Source: Gonocerus acuteangulatus
Lineage: Eukaryota; Arthropoda; Insecta; Hemiptera; Coreidae
Reading direction: 5' to 3'
Assembly (NCBI GenBank): GCA_946811695.1
Contig: OX328125.1
Span: 94,514,760-94,578,759 of the forward strand
DNA length: 64,000 nt
The notes beneath the pieces are model-generated. The model was not told the origin of the DNA and ran no database searches. It saw only the letters and a list, made by a program, of their open reading frames with translations. A program made the position numbers and the translations under genes. The stretch's first letter is position 1; the number at the start of each line of letters is the position of its first letter. Positions 13,627-27,884 of the stretch are shown here, piece after piece.

Positions 13627-14256
13627 CTTGAGAAGTATCAATTTAAATTATCTTTCTCTTCTAAATTTTAGTAGGTGCTGAGTATTACAGACTATTAAAA
13701 ATGTATATGCTACCTACAATAGCCTTTAAAAACACTTCATATTAGTCTTATTAATCTTAATCTTATAATTCTATTGAAGTGTAATATTTATTTATTTTTC
13801 CTCTTTGGAGGGTGTTTTTATATTGAACTAGCTGTTACCCGGTGTGCGATGCTACACCTTCTTTATATTAAATAGCCGTTACCTGGCGTGCCATGCTATA
13901 CCTACTTTCTAGAACAAACATACAGACGCAGCTGGTAGACATTTTTGACCTAGCCTAAGACACTCCTCGTATCAAGAACTACCTCTGTGCCAAGTTTGAT
14001 CAAGATCTGTCAAACGGTGTGGATTTGTTTAACGAACAAATATACGTCTGTATATTTGTTCGTTATACAAATCCACACCGTTTGACCGATTTTGACCAAA
14101 CTTGGCACATAGGTAGATCTTGATCCAGAGAGTGCCATAGGCTAGGTCAAAATGTCTACCAGCTGTCTGTCTAGACAGCAAAATCGGTCAGACGGTGTGG
14201 ATTTTTATTAGGAACAAACATACAGGCAGACAGACAACCAAATAGGCAAACAGCTG

Positions 14257-14313
<57 letters not shown>

Positions 14314-17300
14314 AATGATTAATTTTTTTAAAAAAGAAATAAAAATATTTTAATTATTTTAATAAGATTTATTATATGAGTTTGACTTAACCTCAGGGAT
14401 TAAAGTTCCGAGTGAATGAACGAAATAATATTGATTCTTAGACAATTCCGAAATACAAAACAATATTAAACCACACACAAACAATAATAAAATAATCGAC
14501 AACTACAAAAAAAACAATTCTTACCTCTAAATCAATCCACTTCCAACAAAACCTCAATACACTTGGTATTCCTTGGAGGAGAGCTCTGCATTCCACCAAC
14601 GCTGAGAAGCAACAGACAATTTTTTTCTCCCTCTGAATGCTGAGACTAGACTGACGCTTCGTTCGAGAAAGCGGGAAAGTTTAGCGTCCTTGCTTCTTAA
14701 CTTCCGCAGTTTGCCGGATTATATATAAAGATAACAATTGTTCTTTGCAATACCAAATAATTAATTTATTGTTATCTGGATGTACATTTAATATGGATAT
14801 ATTGTATACCAGTATTGTCCAAAAACATTATTAATTTTGATCGTATATAATACGATGTTATTTGTATATATGGTTTGTGATTTGCGCGGGCTTTTCAAAA
14901 TATCGATGGTTATTTGAATTTAAAAATATTTTCGTGAATGTAATATATCATTACATTTGCACTCCTGTCTAAAAAAAAAAATTAAAAAAAAAAATGATTT
15001 ATACTCGGTTTCAAAATAAAAAATAGAATTCAAAATTTAAATTTGGTTATCGAGATTAGATCTATTGGTCAGCCTGTTATTATTTATTCAAATTTTCAAA
15101 AACTTATTTCGTTATAAAATTTTTTATTCATTATCATTTCTCAATTTAAATTATCATTTTTCATTGTTCATTTTTAAACATTATCATTATCAAAACTATC
15201 TTATCCTAAACTAATCTGATTATTAAATTTATGATAAATTTTTAAATATTTTATTATTATCAATTAAATCTTATATTAATATAAATCTTATTTTCTTAAA
15301 AAAAAATGCTAAACTAATAAATTTTATAAAAACACACTAAACTAATAGATATTAATTTTAAATTTTTTCATGAATTTATTCCTGGTCGTTAATATTTTCT
15401 TTGCAGCAGTCCAATTTCTTTCTATAAAAGTGTTTTATTCTTTTCCTTGGAGGCCGATTTAGCTTTGAAATTTTTTCTATTCCAAGTTGTCTTTTATATT
15501 TATAAAGAATTTTTATTTTATTTCCAAATTTGACATTCAAAATCTTTAAATTATTATTATTATTAATAGTTCTATTTAGTTTCTTCATTGGTATATTTCC
15601 ACTTCTTTTATTATAACTCTTTTCATTTATTTTGAATTTATAGTTATCAGATAATTTTTCAATTTTCTTTTGTTTCATCATTTTGTTTATACATTTTGTA
15701 CTTATTTTATTTTTGAAATTATCATTTATTAGCTTATTATTAATTATTTCATTTGTACCCTCATCATTATTTAATTCAGTTAATATTTTTTCTTGAATTG
15801 TATTATCTTCATTTATTAAACAATTATAGTCATTTTTATCTTCAATCAATATTTTATCTTCTAATATTTGGTCATTACTACTATCATTAATATTTAAACT
15901 GTATTTTATAGTTTCATTTAAATTGTCATTATTATTTTCATTAATCTCAATAATTTCTTTACAACTTCTATTATTTTTATTAAAAAGGTTATTATTCGAT
16001 TTTTCCAATTCTATCGTCTCTTTATTTTGACTTTCACCCATATTATTTAAATACGCACATAAATCGTCCAATTTTTTATTTTGTTCTATTCTATTTGCAT
16101 CTATTTTATTTTCTAATATTTTATTATTTTTACTTAATTCGATCCTATTTGCGTCAATTTTATTTTCCAACATTTTATTATTTTTACTTAATTCGAACTT
16201 TATTTCTTGATTTATTTCATGCTTAATATTGCAAATACTCTTACTTAAATCGAACTTCAGTTTTTTATTTTGTTCTAATAATAGCCTCATCCAATGTTCT
16301 AGGCCTTGAGGATGCATCTCATTATCCCTTTCGGAAGCATGATTCCCGTCATTGGATAGAATTTCCGTTCCTAAGGAACCCGCCGATTCTCTGAATGCTA
16401 TTGCATCATCCTCCTGCAATTCGTTTTCACGTGTTTCGACTATAATATTTATTTCTCCCGGTGTTGTAAAAAATACGTATTCCGGTGATTCTATACTATT
16501 TTCCTCACCGTTATTTTGAATTTGTTCAATATTCACGTCAGACATTTTTATTACAAAAAAAAAAAAAATTATTTTTAAGTTTTATTTTTAATATTTATTT
16601 ACTGTTTTTAATTTCAATTCACTCGGCCGTCTACGTTGGGCGCCATTTAATGTAATGATTAATTTTTTTAAAAAAGAAATAAAAATATTTTAATTATTTT
16701 AATAAGATTTATTATACGAGTTTGACTTAACCTCAGGGATTAAAGTTCCGAGTGAATGAACGAAATAATATTGATTCTTAGACAATTCCGAAATACAAAA
16801 CAATATTAAACCACACACAAACAATAATAAAATAATCGACAACTACAAAAAAAACAATTCTTACCTCTAAATCAATCCACTTCCAACAAAACCTCAATAC
16901 ACTTGGTATTCCTTGGAGGAGAGCTCTGCATTCCACCAACGCTGAGAAGCAACAGACAATTTTTTTCTCTCTCTGAATGCTGAGACTAGACTGACGCTTC
17001 GTTCGAGAAAGCGGGAAAGTTTAGCGTCCTTGCTTCTTAACTTCCGCAGTTTGCCGGATTATATATAAAGATAACAATTGTTTTTTGCAATACCAAATAA
17101 TTAATTTATTGTTATCTGGATGTACATTTAATATGGATATATTGTATACCAGTATTGTCCAAAAACATTATTAATTTTGATCGTATATAATACGATGTTA
17201 TTTGTATATATGGTTTGTGATTTGCGCGGGCTTTTCAAAATATCGATGGTTATTTGAATTTAAAAATATTTTCGTGAATGTAATATATCATTACAATATA

Positions 17301-20300
17301 TATATATATATATATATATAGATATAGATAATAGTATGTGAGGAAAACAGAGACCAGTCTTACCCACAAATATTTTACTGAGGAGTGCAAAGTACGCCGT
17401 TTGACATACCATGTTCATCATCAAGCACGAAGGCTATGGTTTGTCATCAAGAAATATTCTTGGGGAGAACCAGTCTTTGTTCTCCTGGTCCTGAGGACCT
17501 CATCCCCAGCAACACAGACTATATAATACTATAATAATAATAATAATGCAATATAATAATGCGTGCTAACAATATCAGGGGATTCTCTCAATTTTATCAA
17601 CTTATGCTGAGCCTGAGCCATGTAATTGATCACATAATACAAGGGCCTGTCTTGACGTGGCCCATTGTTGGTAGGTGTACCATCCTATGGCTGCAGAAAT
17701 ATGTTTTGTCCTCTTGTAGATGTAAAATTGGTTGAGCAGTTTTAATAAAGTGTCTAACTAGTTAAAACGTTTTTATTGATTCACCTGTAAAATACAAAAA
17801 AAAAAAAAAAAAAATCTTTGAGTTATTGAGTCACCATTGAAAATCACTATGTTTAAGTAGTTTTTTACCCCAAAACTAAATCCTTTTAATTAGCAGTGTA
17901 ATATATTTAGGATATTCAAAGAAGAGTTGAATTATTTATATTTTCTATACAGTAGAACTTGGATAATTTGAACCTCTAGGGACCGATAAAATTCGAATTA
18001 CAAAAGTTTTTGAAAAAAAAGGGGTAAAAAATCGAATTTCATAATTTCTCACATTCTATTTAAACAATAACAAATATTTCATACATGATTACGTACATAT
18101 GTAATAAATAATTTATAAAAAAAGTAAAAATAAAAGTCTATTGTCTATTGTGAAAAAAGTCACTTTCATGGGCAAGAATTTTTTCGTTATTTTTCAGGTA
18201 AGATGATAAAGTGTTAGAAGGAATTCTAAAGCCCCTGGCAATTTCAGATTTTTTCTTTATTCCATTTTCAACTTCTTTAATTGCAGCTATTTTCTCTGGC
18301 AACATTAAAGTTTTATAACTGGTAGGCTTCGACATCTTAAATCAAGAGGTCACTGAACTGCGCTGTACACCGGAAATTCAAGGCACAAACAACAATACAA
18401 CAGATCTAGACGCTGACTCACTTATAACTGAATTAGAAAGGATGATGGGCGGGATGGTGGAAGGAAATTCTAGGATAAAACGACAGGATGGTGTATGTAC
18501 TACAACCCCTGGAAGGGAGGAAGCGCGACCCTCCACATTGCAGAACTCCTAGACTCCAAGAACTAGACTATGAGTCATTCCATGTCAAATCAACACACTT
18601 TTTTTGCCTCTCATAGATGGAGCTGCGCGCTTCTTGTCCTGGAACCCCTACATCCGTATCTTACTATCCGTCCTACCCAAGGGGACAATATTTAAAAAAA
18701 AATTAAGATCGAACATCTCCCATTAGAGGTAAAGACTTGTAAAAAATTCGAATTATCCAAAATTTTATTCGAATTAACCACAATTTTTTTACATTGTTTA
18801 TGCCCTAAATTCTAGGGGCCAAGAGAAATATTCGAATTAACCACGATTTCGAAGTTCGAATTATCCATGTTCCACTGTATTTGTTTATATTTTTTTAAAT
18901 ATCTAAATGGAAATATAATACTTTCACAGAGGCAGGCTTGGGTTCAAAAAGAAAATGAATTAGTTGCCTTCCTTCAGCTCCAACTAGCAGAAGCAATAAA
19001 CTTAAAGGATCGTAACTTAATTCCTCAATTATATGAAACACTTCGATGTGTGAAAATGTTAAATGCTCGACAGTAAGTAATTTTTGATTAATAAACCTAA
19101 ACAAATTTGTTTACAAAATTTGTCGTATTAAAACATTTATTTTTTTCAGATGTCGCAAAGTTTTTGAATCATTGAAAGAAGAGTACAAAAGTAGAGTGCC
19201 TTATATATCTTATCTTGTTAAATGTCAGCAATCTCTCTTATGCACCTTGGCACATTTAGATAGGTATTTGAAATGCATTTATTTTTTTCATTTTTTTCTT
19301 TTATTATATGCTGTTTTCTTCCTGTTCTACTTATTGAAGTTATTTATGTATAATTCAGTACAGTTCAATCTAGATATTTGTTTAATTTTACACATAAGTT
19401 TCGGTGAATCATCAAACGTAATTTGTTTAATGATAAATATTACAGAAAATTTATTGAGAGGAGATCGTTGACCGTTGGTGATGCGAAGGTAGAAATTGTC
19501 ACGGTTTGGTCATTGTGTCTTAATAAAACTGCATTTTTTATGTGAAAATGGGTTTTATTGTTTGCCAACGTTATAGAAAATTTTTTTTTTTTTTTTTTTT
19601 CGTCCATTTCATTCCTTGGGAGGATACTTGCTAATAATAAAACAATGACACCAGATCCAAACTATATTTAAATCTTTTGAAACATATTAAAATGGTCTGA
19701 TTATAATCAGATCACCTTCAATATGGTGATTCAAATTTGCCCGACTTTATTAATTTTTTTGTACTGGATGTGTTGGAGGGCAAAAGCTAAGTAAAAATCA
19801 ACTAGAAAAAGTTGTTCTTTTCCTAGTTGTTTTTAAATTTAAAAAAAGAAAACAAAAAGCAAAAACTAGCATGTAGGGGAAGTTGCCTCCTCCAAAGCCA
19901 AGTTGTTACTAGTTCCTGTCCCACATTGGGCAAATTCACTAATTTAGATGGACAAAATAATATTATGGTAATTTTTAATTTTTTTTTGTTGGTACAATGG
20001 GTTTGATTAAAGAAAAAAAAATACTGATAAAAGCTACATCAAGATTTTATTTATTATTTAATCAGTGACTTATCAAGACAATAATTTTATTTTTACTATA
20101 TTTGATTATTTAATTGTCATTCTTACCTAGCTTATAAACATCACTTCCATATATTACATGCCTTACTAGATAAGAAGAATCAGAATAATAAATTTTTTCG
20201 AGTATAGAAAAGAGACCATAGAGCAGGATTACGATAAATATTTGTTCAATCATAAGTTAAAATATCACATAGTGTTTATAATTTTTTTTTCTTCAAAACT

Positions 20301-23300
20301 TACAACACTGTTTATAGACTATGCAACAAACATAGTTGCTAAGCAACCAGAATTTTATGGAGAGAAATTGTGAGACGGACTTTTGCCCGCCTAAATGAGT
20401 AATTTTGCCCAGTGTATGTCCTAGCTCCATGGGAGGATCCAGTCAGCCATTGTATTCCTTCTATACAATATATGGTAATCAATTGTTCGACAAAAAGGAA
20501 ACGGACAAATTTTTGTTGTCATTGGTGCCAAATACGACAGATCGAAATTTATTTTTGTTAAATCTTTACTTGCTAAAAACATTACTTTTTGCATCAAATT
20601 AGAGGCTGAGACAATTATTATTAATGTACTCATTTTAATTCATTTAATTAATTTTTTCAGGTTACTTGCACGTGTTAATAGTGATAAGAGAGTTGTGTCA
20701 GAATATCTAGTTTCTCTTTGTGTTCGGCTGTTTTTGGAAAGAAGAGAATCTCAAATTTCTTCTTTCATAACAGAATTCCAAGGAGCCAGTCTTTCTGATG
20801 AAAAAAGTGACCTCCTTGAAAAGTTCCTCGTTACTTTGTCTTCTGATATGGAGAGGGATCACACTTGGCAATGTAAGAAGTTTTAAAGCGTGTAGTGCAT
20901 AAACCACTTTATTTTGCTAAAGCATTTCGCATTAGTATTTCTAAAATGACACAACTCAAAAATCGGTGTTTTTCAGTTATGACTATGAAAGACATGGTAA
21001 ATATCTCTTTATCAACCATGAAAACTGTATGTACCTAGCTTCAGAGCTTGTATACCAGAGGGCACTTGTGTCTCCCTTCCTGTCTTAATGCTATTCCCCC
21101 TACATTGGCATGACATGTTTTCAGTTGTTTTATTTTGAGTTGTCATTTTAGAAATACTATAGCCCGTTTAGTTAGATAAAAAATTAATCCCGATGGGTCC
21201 ATCATTTGCTTACTATTTCAATGAACAACACGCTATGTGAAACTGAATAAAGACTGATTATGTCTCGTTTAGGACTAGGGAAAGGTTTGAGAGATCAGGC
21301 GAGGGAGATAGTGTTTAATATTTATCAATACTTGGATAAATATTAGCCAAAGCTAAGGCTAAAAACAAATTAAGCTATAGCCTGTTGAAATAGAAATAGA
21401 TGGTTTAGTTGGAGGGAAAAGGACATGGCCTGTATTCCCCTTGCAAGAAATTGACGGTAAAAATTCTCTGTCATAACCTTATCATTATGAAATTTAAAAC
21501 GTTTTCAGCCTTAGCTTTTGCTAAGTATTGATAAATGTTAAACTATTTCCCTTATCTAAACTCTCAAAATGTACCCTAGTCTCAAACAAGACATAATCAG
21601 TTTTTATAGTGATTCACATTAAGTGTTTGATCATTAAAAGAATTTGCAAATGGCTGAGGAGAAAAGGGAGTGCAGGGAGATATTCCCGCCGACTTACGCG
21701 CAAGCAAAATTGAACTCCTTGGGTTATCTGACCAGGCTATAGTGTGATATGTATGATTTTGACAATCATGTACATTCATTTTATGTAGAATGAACAACTT
21801 GTTTATTCAATAAGAATGCAACAACATAAATCCAAAAGTAAAAATAAAAATAACAGGCCACGATGACCCAGAGGGGCTATAGAGGTATCTAATTCCTGAA
21901 AAGAAGGAGCATAGCACTAACCGCACTGGGGAGATAGTGTGTTTAGTACTAAGTTTTAGGCGACTGATTTTGGGGCAACCCTTTGTATTGTCCCGATTAA
22001 AGGGCGGGTAAGTTTTTTTATTTCAAGGCCTAGGTACTCCAACTCTAACCCTTGAACGACGACACGAGAAGATAAAATCTTTAATACCGTCTGAGCATTG
22101 AACTTGGGTCCTCCAGAACATGAGTATAGTGCTCTGCCACTGGACCAAACGTTTTTACCTTTATGATACATTGTATAACTAAATAATTTTTTTTAAGTGA
22201 ATTGTTCCAAGAATAAGTATATTTGTTATTTTACCTAAAGCAATGCACTTTTGGTGTAAATATTTTTTGTTGTTGTTACTTATACCATTGCTTACAATAG
22301 CATTTTTTTAGGTGCAAGTGAAGAGCAAATGGTTCGAGCTCGAAGAGCATTTGAAAGAGCCTTATGCAGCAGAGTCTATATTCATGCCATGTATCCCAAC
22401 GGAGATGGTGATATATCACGAGATCAGTAAGTAACATTTTGTTTAGGTATGGGTGAAATGCTTTCTTCATTTGATGGCATTTTTAGCAATTGAATATATG
22501 AGAATCTTTAACCCGCTGGTTACATTTGATGGCAGTGACTCGCCATGTACTTGTATTGTGCTAGTTACAGATGATGGCTCATACTCGACATGTAAATTTT
22601 GTAAATTTTCTGCCTTTGTTAGGGATGAGGAGCTGTTGTTCAATCTTAGACAATATTTATGCACTTTATTAAAAACTAAAATATATTTATTTATTTAAAT
22701 TTTAACGTCCATTTATTATTAACTACAAATTTTAGGATGGGTTATCTATAGGTTACCACTTTTTTCTAGCCAGGATAGAGCAGATGCTTTTTCTTTTTTC
22801 GAAAGAAAAGCCACCACCCCTAGTGGGAATCTAACCCATGACCCTTGGCACGGAGTGTTAAGTGCTCACGCCTTAACCCTCACGGCCATCGGGTCTCCTA
22901 AAATATATGAATATACAAACAATTTGTATTTAATTATATTTATATATACAAATCCTTCCCTGTCCTGGCTAGAAAAAGGTGGTAACTTGTCCTAAAAAAT
23001 TGATGTTATTTATAAAAGGACGTTAAAATTTTTGTATAAATAAGTAAAAAAAAAAATTTAAATGAGGGATTACGCAAACCCCTACATTGCCTACTTGTTA
23101 GTTCTAGGGTTAAACCTGCCATCTATTTGTCCAAAACATTGAACCATAAAATGGTTGTAAAAAGCTTATTTACTCAGGACGACTGAGCTAATACTGTCCC
23201 TTGGTAGACTGTAGGGCAGGCATAGTCAGTCCAAGAGCCGGGGGGGGGGGGGGGGGGCGGCTTAAATAATCCTCTCTTCCACAGTACGCTACAGCTCTAC

Positions 23301-26300
23301 CACATTCAGCACTAAAAGGGTTAATAAAAGTTTGATTATTAGTCTAATCATTAACTCAGAAAATTGGTGCCATGATGAAAATTAGAATAAAATTAATTTT
23401 AATCGTAAAATATTTCATTCTTTCGCTCGGGCATAAAACAAATTTTGAAAATTAACACAATGGCTGCCTGTACCATAGTATGTATGCTTTACATGCTTTC
23501 AACCTTCAAGACTTCTCATAATTCTGACTGAACATGTTTCCACTTTCCATTACAATGACATATATGAGGCGTCAATTTTCAAAAAAGGATATGTCCAAAT
23601 CGTAAAACTATTCAGGGGACACAAAAACGTCTAAGCTAGTATAATTCCTTTAGGAAATTAATATTTACAAGGCCACACTAACATTAATTTACTTATTTTT
23701 GATGAGTTTTAATGAATCCCCCCCCCCAAAAAAAAAGTTTTTGCTGAGAGGAAAAAAAAAATGTGTAGAAAATAAATTAATTTGATGACAAAATGGACTT
23801 AACCCATTTTGAAAGTCATTGAATTAAAGAAAACTATTACGTGAATTAATGCCTAAACAAAACGGTATTGCTTAGCTCCATATGATAAGCAATACCGTTT
23901 TGTTTCAGTAATTAATTCACGTAATAGTTTTCTTTAATTCTAAAGTCAAAATATTATCAACTTAAAAAAACTGTAGTGGCACATGAAGCCACTTTCTATT
24001 TCATAAGCTTGGCAGTCAAGGTTTTTAAAAATATTTTGGAGACAAAAATTTCACGATGAATCAAATTTCGAATTAAACTAATGATTGCTTGAATTTTAAG
24101 AATATTTATCTTTTTATTTATTTGTCAAATCTTAGTTACTAGAAGTACTCCCAACAATTTATTTATTTTCTTCCATAAGCTATTGAATGCAAGATTTCCC
24201 CCCCCCCCTATTGAATATTACCTGCCTTGAATAACTAAAAAAGATTTAAAGAAAGGTAATTTTAATTAATTAGGTTCTAATGAAAATTTGTTGCAGGGTC
24301 TTAAGGGAGCACATTGAAAAACTTGCTAAAGTTGTAACTCCTGATCACAAAGATCTTCGAATTCCTAAGGTATTTTTTTTTTTTAGCTTTCTTTCCCAGT
24401 GGAAACGTCAATTGTGTTCAAAGTTGTTTTATGATTTGCCTTTAGAGTTTACGGATAAAGTTATTTAATTAAAAAGAATTCATAATTATGTTTAAGGAAT
24501 ATTATCATATTTTTTTTTTTTTAAGATTTTTAGTTTTGAGAATTCTATGTTCATTTTCATATCTTTGCTTTTTAGAAAATTAACTCACTAAACGCGATCC
24601 TCCCATTTTATGCTTGAATGTTGGTAATTATGCTGCTGGTTATATATCACAGCATCGCAAGTTAATTTATCTAATGGAGCCAATTCTTCAGGTAGATTGT
24701 ATTGTGTCATGTTTATCTAAGCCAGGCAATGTTATTGTTATATAAGGCTAAGAGTAGACATCTCTATTATGATATTAATTTATTAAACCATTTTATGTTT
24801 TTTTTTCTTTTTCTTTTTTTTTTTACGGCACACCGACATCTGGGTCATTAGCACCGACATCCATGGTGCAGTTAGAAATTTTCTTAACGAGCCGTGAAAT
24901 ATCTGCTGCAGGCGGGGCTCAACCCCCCACCTCCCACATGAGAATCCACGACCACTACAGGGACCACGGGAAGACCCTAAAGAGTGCTTTAACCTTTAGA
25001 CTGTGTAATACACGTAGGGCTAGATGGTACTGTTGTGCGGGATAGCCTAGCGTCTGGAGTGCACCGTGTGCTGAATACTTTCATCACATGATGTATAGTC
25101 GGAAGATTCCCTCTTCCCTCTTCTCTTGTACTTTGCATTCCACTTGTTCTGGGTGTTTCTCCAACAGAAACATTTTGGAATAAATAATCAGAACCCTCAT
25201 CGTCATCCGAAGAAAACTCCACTTCACTTTTGCTCACACCCGTCAAAAGTTCAAACAATTCAAGTCCAGAATAAATTTTCTTAGAAATATTTACACAAAC
25301 AATTGTTCACTTGAAAAGCTCAAAATATACTTGAGAAATATGCAGAGTAAATTCCAGGTAAAGAAAAACAGCGGTTTTCGGCAGTAAACAAGGGAGGTAG
25401 CAGGTATACGTGTACAAGTAGGCTAAGGTAGTTGGAAGCTAAAGCGACAATAGTGAAGTCCTATGCCCACTATTGGCTTTGAAGGACACTACAGCTTCTA
25501 TAGACAGACTACAGATGGCAATAGTAGAAGGGCTGATATAATAGCTCGTAGCAGCCAAGCGCAAAAGAAGCCGGACTAATATAATAGTCTGTAGCACCCG
25601 GGGCACTGCTCCCTCCGGACTGATATAATAGTCCATAGCACCCGGGGCACTATAACCACCGGACTGATATATTAGTCCGTAGCAGCCTAAGGGTTAATCA
25701 ATTTTAATCCTAAGGGTACCTATTTTGAGCATTTTATGACAATAACGTTGAGCTGGCTTCAATTAAATAAGATGCTATGCAGTATATCGGTAAATTTACC
25801 TCCTTTGAAGCGAATAACTTGTTACCATGTGATATGAAGTCCAGGAGCGTAATTAGCAACATAATATATGAGGCATATAGGTGCAAAAGCGCTTCTATCC
25901 AATTTTTGGCTCAATGTTTTTTTAAATCTGTACCAATCCTACCTACTTGATATCGAAAAATCACCAATGTTATAATATAGAACAGTATAATATACTGTAT
26001 AATACTGTTCTATATTATAACGTTGGTGATTTTCGTTATCAAGTAGGTAGGATTGGTACAGATTTGAAAAAAACATTATGAGTCAAAAATTGGATAGAAG
26101 CGCTTTTGCATCTGTACACCTCATATAGGATATGAAAAAAGAATAACTCTCAACTGCAATATTGTATGAAATTAGCAGTTTAATTCTGTATAAATCCATA
26201 ATTTTGTAAGAATAAAGAGGTTATCCTTTGCATGTTTTACTCAAAAGAGTTCAGAGGGCTTTGTCAAATCAGAAAAGGTTTCCAAAATTTTGATTCATTA

Positions 26301-27848
26301 AATATTGTTATCCTAAATAATTTATTTTATTTTTATAGATGTTTCACTGTGAAGCACCCTGGTTGAGTGCACAAGCTGAAATAAGTGAAATGGCTGCCTA
26401 CAGGAGCCCAAGAGACAAACTACACTGTGCCCTTCGCACTATCTCAACTATTGTTAATCTCTTGTCGTTAGCCTGTGTTCCTGCAGCTGATGACCTCATT
26501 CCTGTCCTCGTTTATGTAATTATAATGGTAACTACTTTTTTTATTTTATTTTTAGTGAAGGTAATAGATGCCAGAAGGCAACATGAGTTTTCACGTTTCC
26601 TTCAAAGAATTGCTAAAAGAGAAGTACGAGGATGAATCAAATGTAACAAGACTTATTTTTTATTTTTACTTTGAACGCCTAATTTTTCTTAATAGTTTCC
26701 TAATATGGAAACACATTTTTCCCAGGGCAAAGGTAATTGTCCAATCCCGTCCTCATAGAATGAAGTAGGTTGTGTCTCCAGCCAATTGCACACGTAGGCT
26801 TCAACCTCATCGTCACTGTTGAATCTCTGACCTCCCAAAGCTTCCCTGAGTGGCCCAAACAGGCAAAAGACACATGGTAATAAGTCTGGGCTGTAGGGAG
26901 GGTGTTCTACGTAGTATCTCCCAGCCCAGGTGCTCCAATTTTTCTCTCGTTAGGGCTGCAGTATGCGGGCGGGTATTGTCCTGGAGAGCATTTCTCTCAT
27001 TGGGGGTCCCTTCTTTTGAGGCGATATGCAAGTCTGGCATCACTCAAAATTTCCCAGTATGCAGAGATTATTGATGGTCCTGCATTCGTGCAAAAAATCA
27101 AGATACAGCAAGCCACACTGGTCAAAAAACACGGTAGCTAAACCCTTCCCAGCTGACTTGGCTTCCACTCACTTGTTCTGATTCAGGGATGTAATGGTGC
27201 ACCCAAGATTCATCACAGGTGATAATGTGAGTGTGAAAGGAGGCTCCCTCAGCCTGAAATCTTGCATGAAGGCATTCACAGGCCTGCAAATGGTTCAACT
27301 TCTGCTCAGCTGTGAGAATTCGAGGAACCCCCTGTCCCACGCCTTAAAAAATCCTAGCTCCTCTTTGAGTAAGGAAAAAGTGCTCACATAGCTTATCCCC
27401 ACCTCACTTGCAATGCCACTGGTGGTTAGCCGCCTGTCACCTTCAGCAAGCTGTCAAACACGGCTGATGTTTGCTGTAATGCTGGAGTGGGGTCTGCAGT
27501 CACGGCTGTCATTCTGAACACAATCACAACCCTCCACAAACTGTTTATGCCGTGCAAACATTCTGGCACTTGAAAGTGTTTCTTCTCAGATCTTTACAGT
27601 CAATCTTCTGAAGATTTCGACCGGTTTTACACATTCAGTAGCAGGAAATTTGACCAAAATACGTTGCGCAATCAAGGGAGGTACCTCCTGCTCGATCATC
27701 GTCATGACAGTTACTATTGAGGTTGAACAAATGCGCCCGCCTGCTTCCCTCCTGGGATCCGTACCCAACACCCCTAAACGTGGGAATGTTCTAGCACCTT
27801 CACTGGGCTTCCAGGACCAAATGTCTCGTCTAAATTTGATTCACCCAC

Positions 27849-27884
<36 letters not shown>

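Larger units (their letters stand above)
14311..17295 (-). mobile_element. Young non-autonomous LTR retrotransposon
   Basis: Two 645-bp direct repeats (14,311-14,955 and 16,651-17,295) begin TGTAATGAT and end ATCATTACA. They differ at three sites (14,377/16,717; 14,630/16,970; 14,743/17,083), about 0.5%. Read on the minus strand, the internal 1695 bp starts with a primer-binding-like TGGCGCCCAACGT (16,645-16,633), the first 13 nt of the tRNA-Lys-type site, and ends with a purine-rich stretch near 14,956-14,972. There is a single long ORF and no protease, RT, RNase H or integrase, so it must be mobilised in trans. It sits antisense in a GAPVD1 intron, inside an (AT)n array that hides the target duplication. 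Confidence 0.93.

Noticed and set aside
15376..16545. Host gene in the GAPVD1 intron
   Set aside because: The ORF is bracketed by 645-bp LTRs with a primer-binding site in the right place, so it belongs to the retroelement.
22427..22434. Alternative donor GTAAC 4 nt downstream of the chosen site
   Set aside because: Using it would include an in-frame TAA and destroy the phase to the next exon.
24280..24468. 62-codon frame running through a GAPVD1 donor site
   Set aside because: Only its first part (24,297-24,369) is coding; the remainder is intron read-through.
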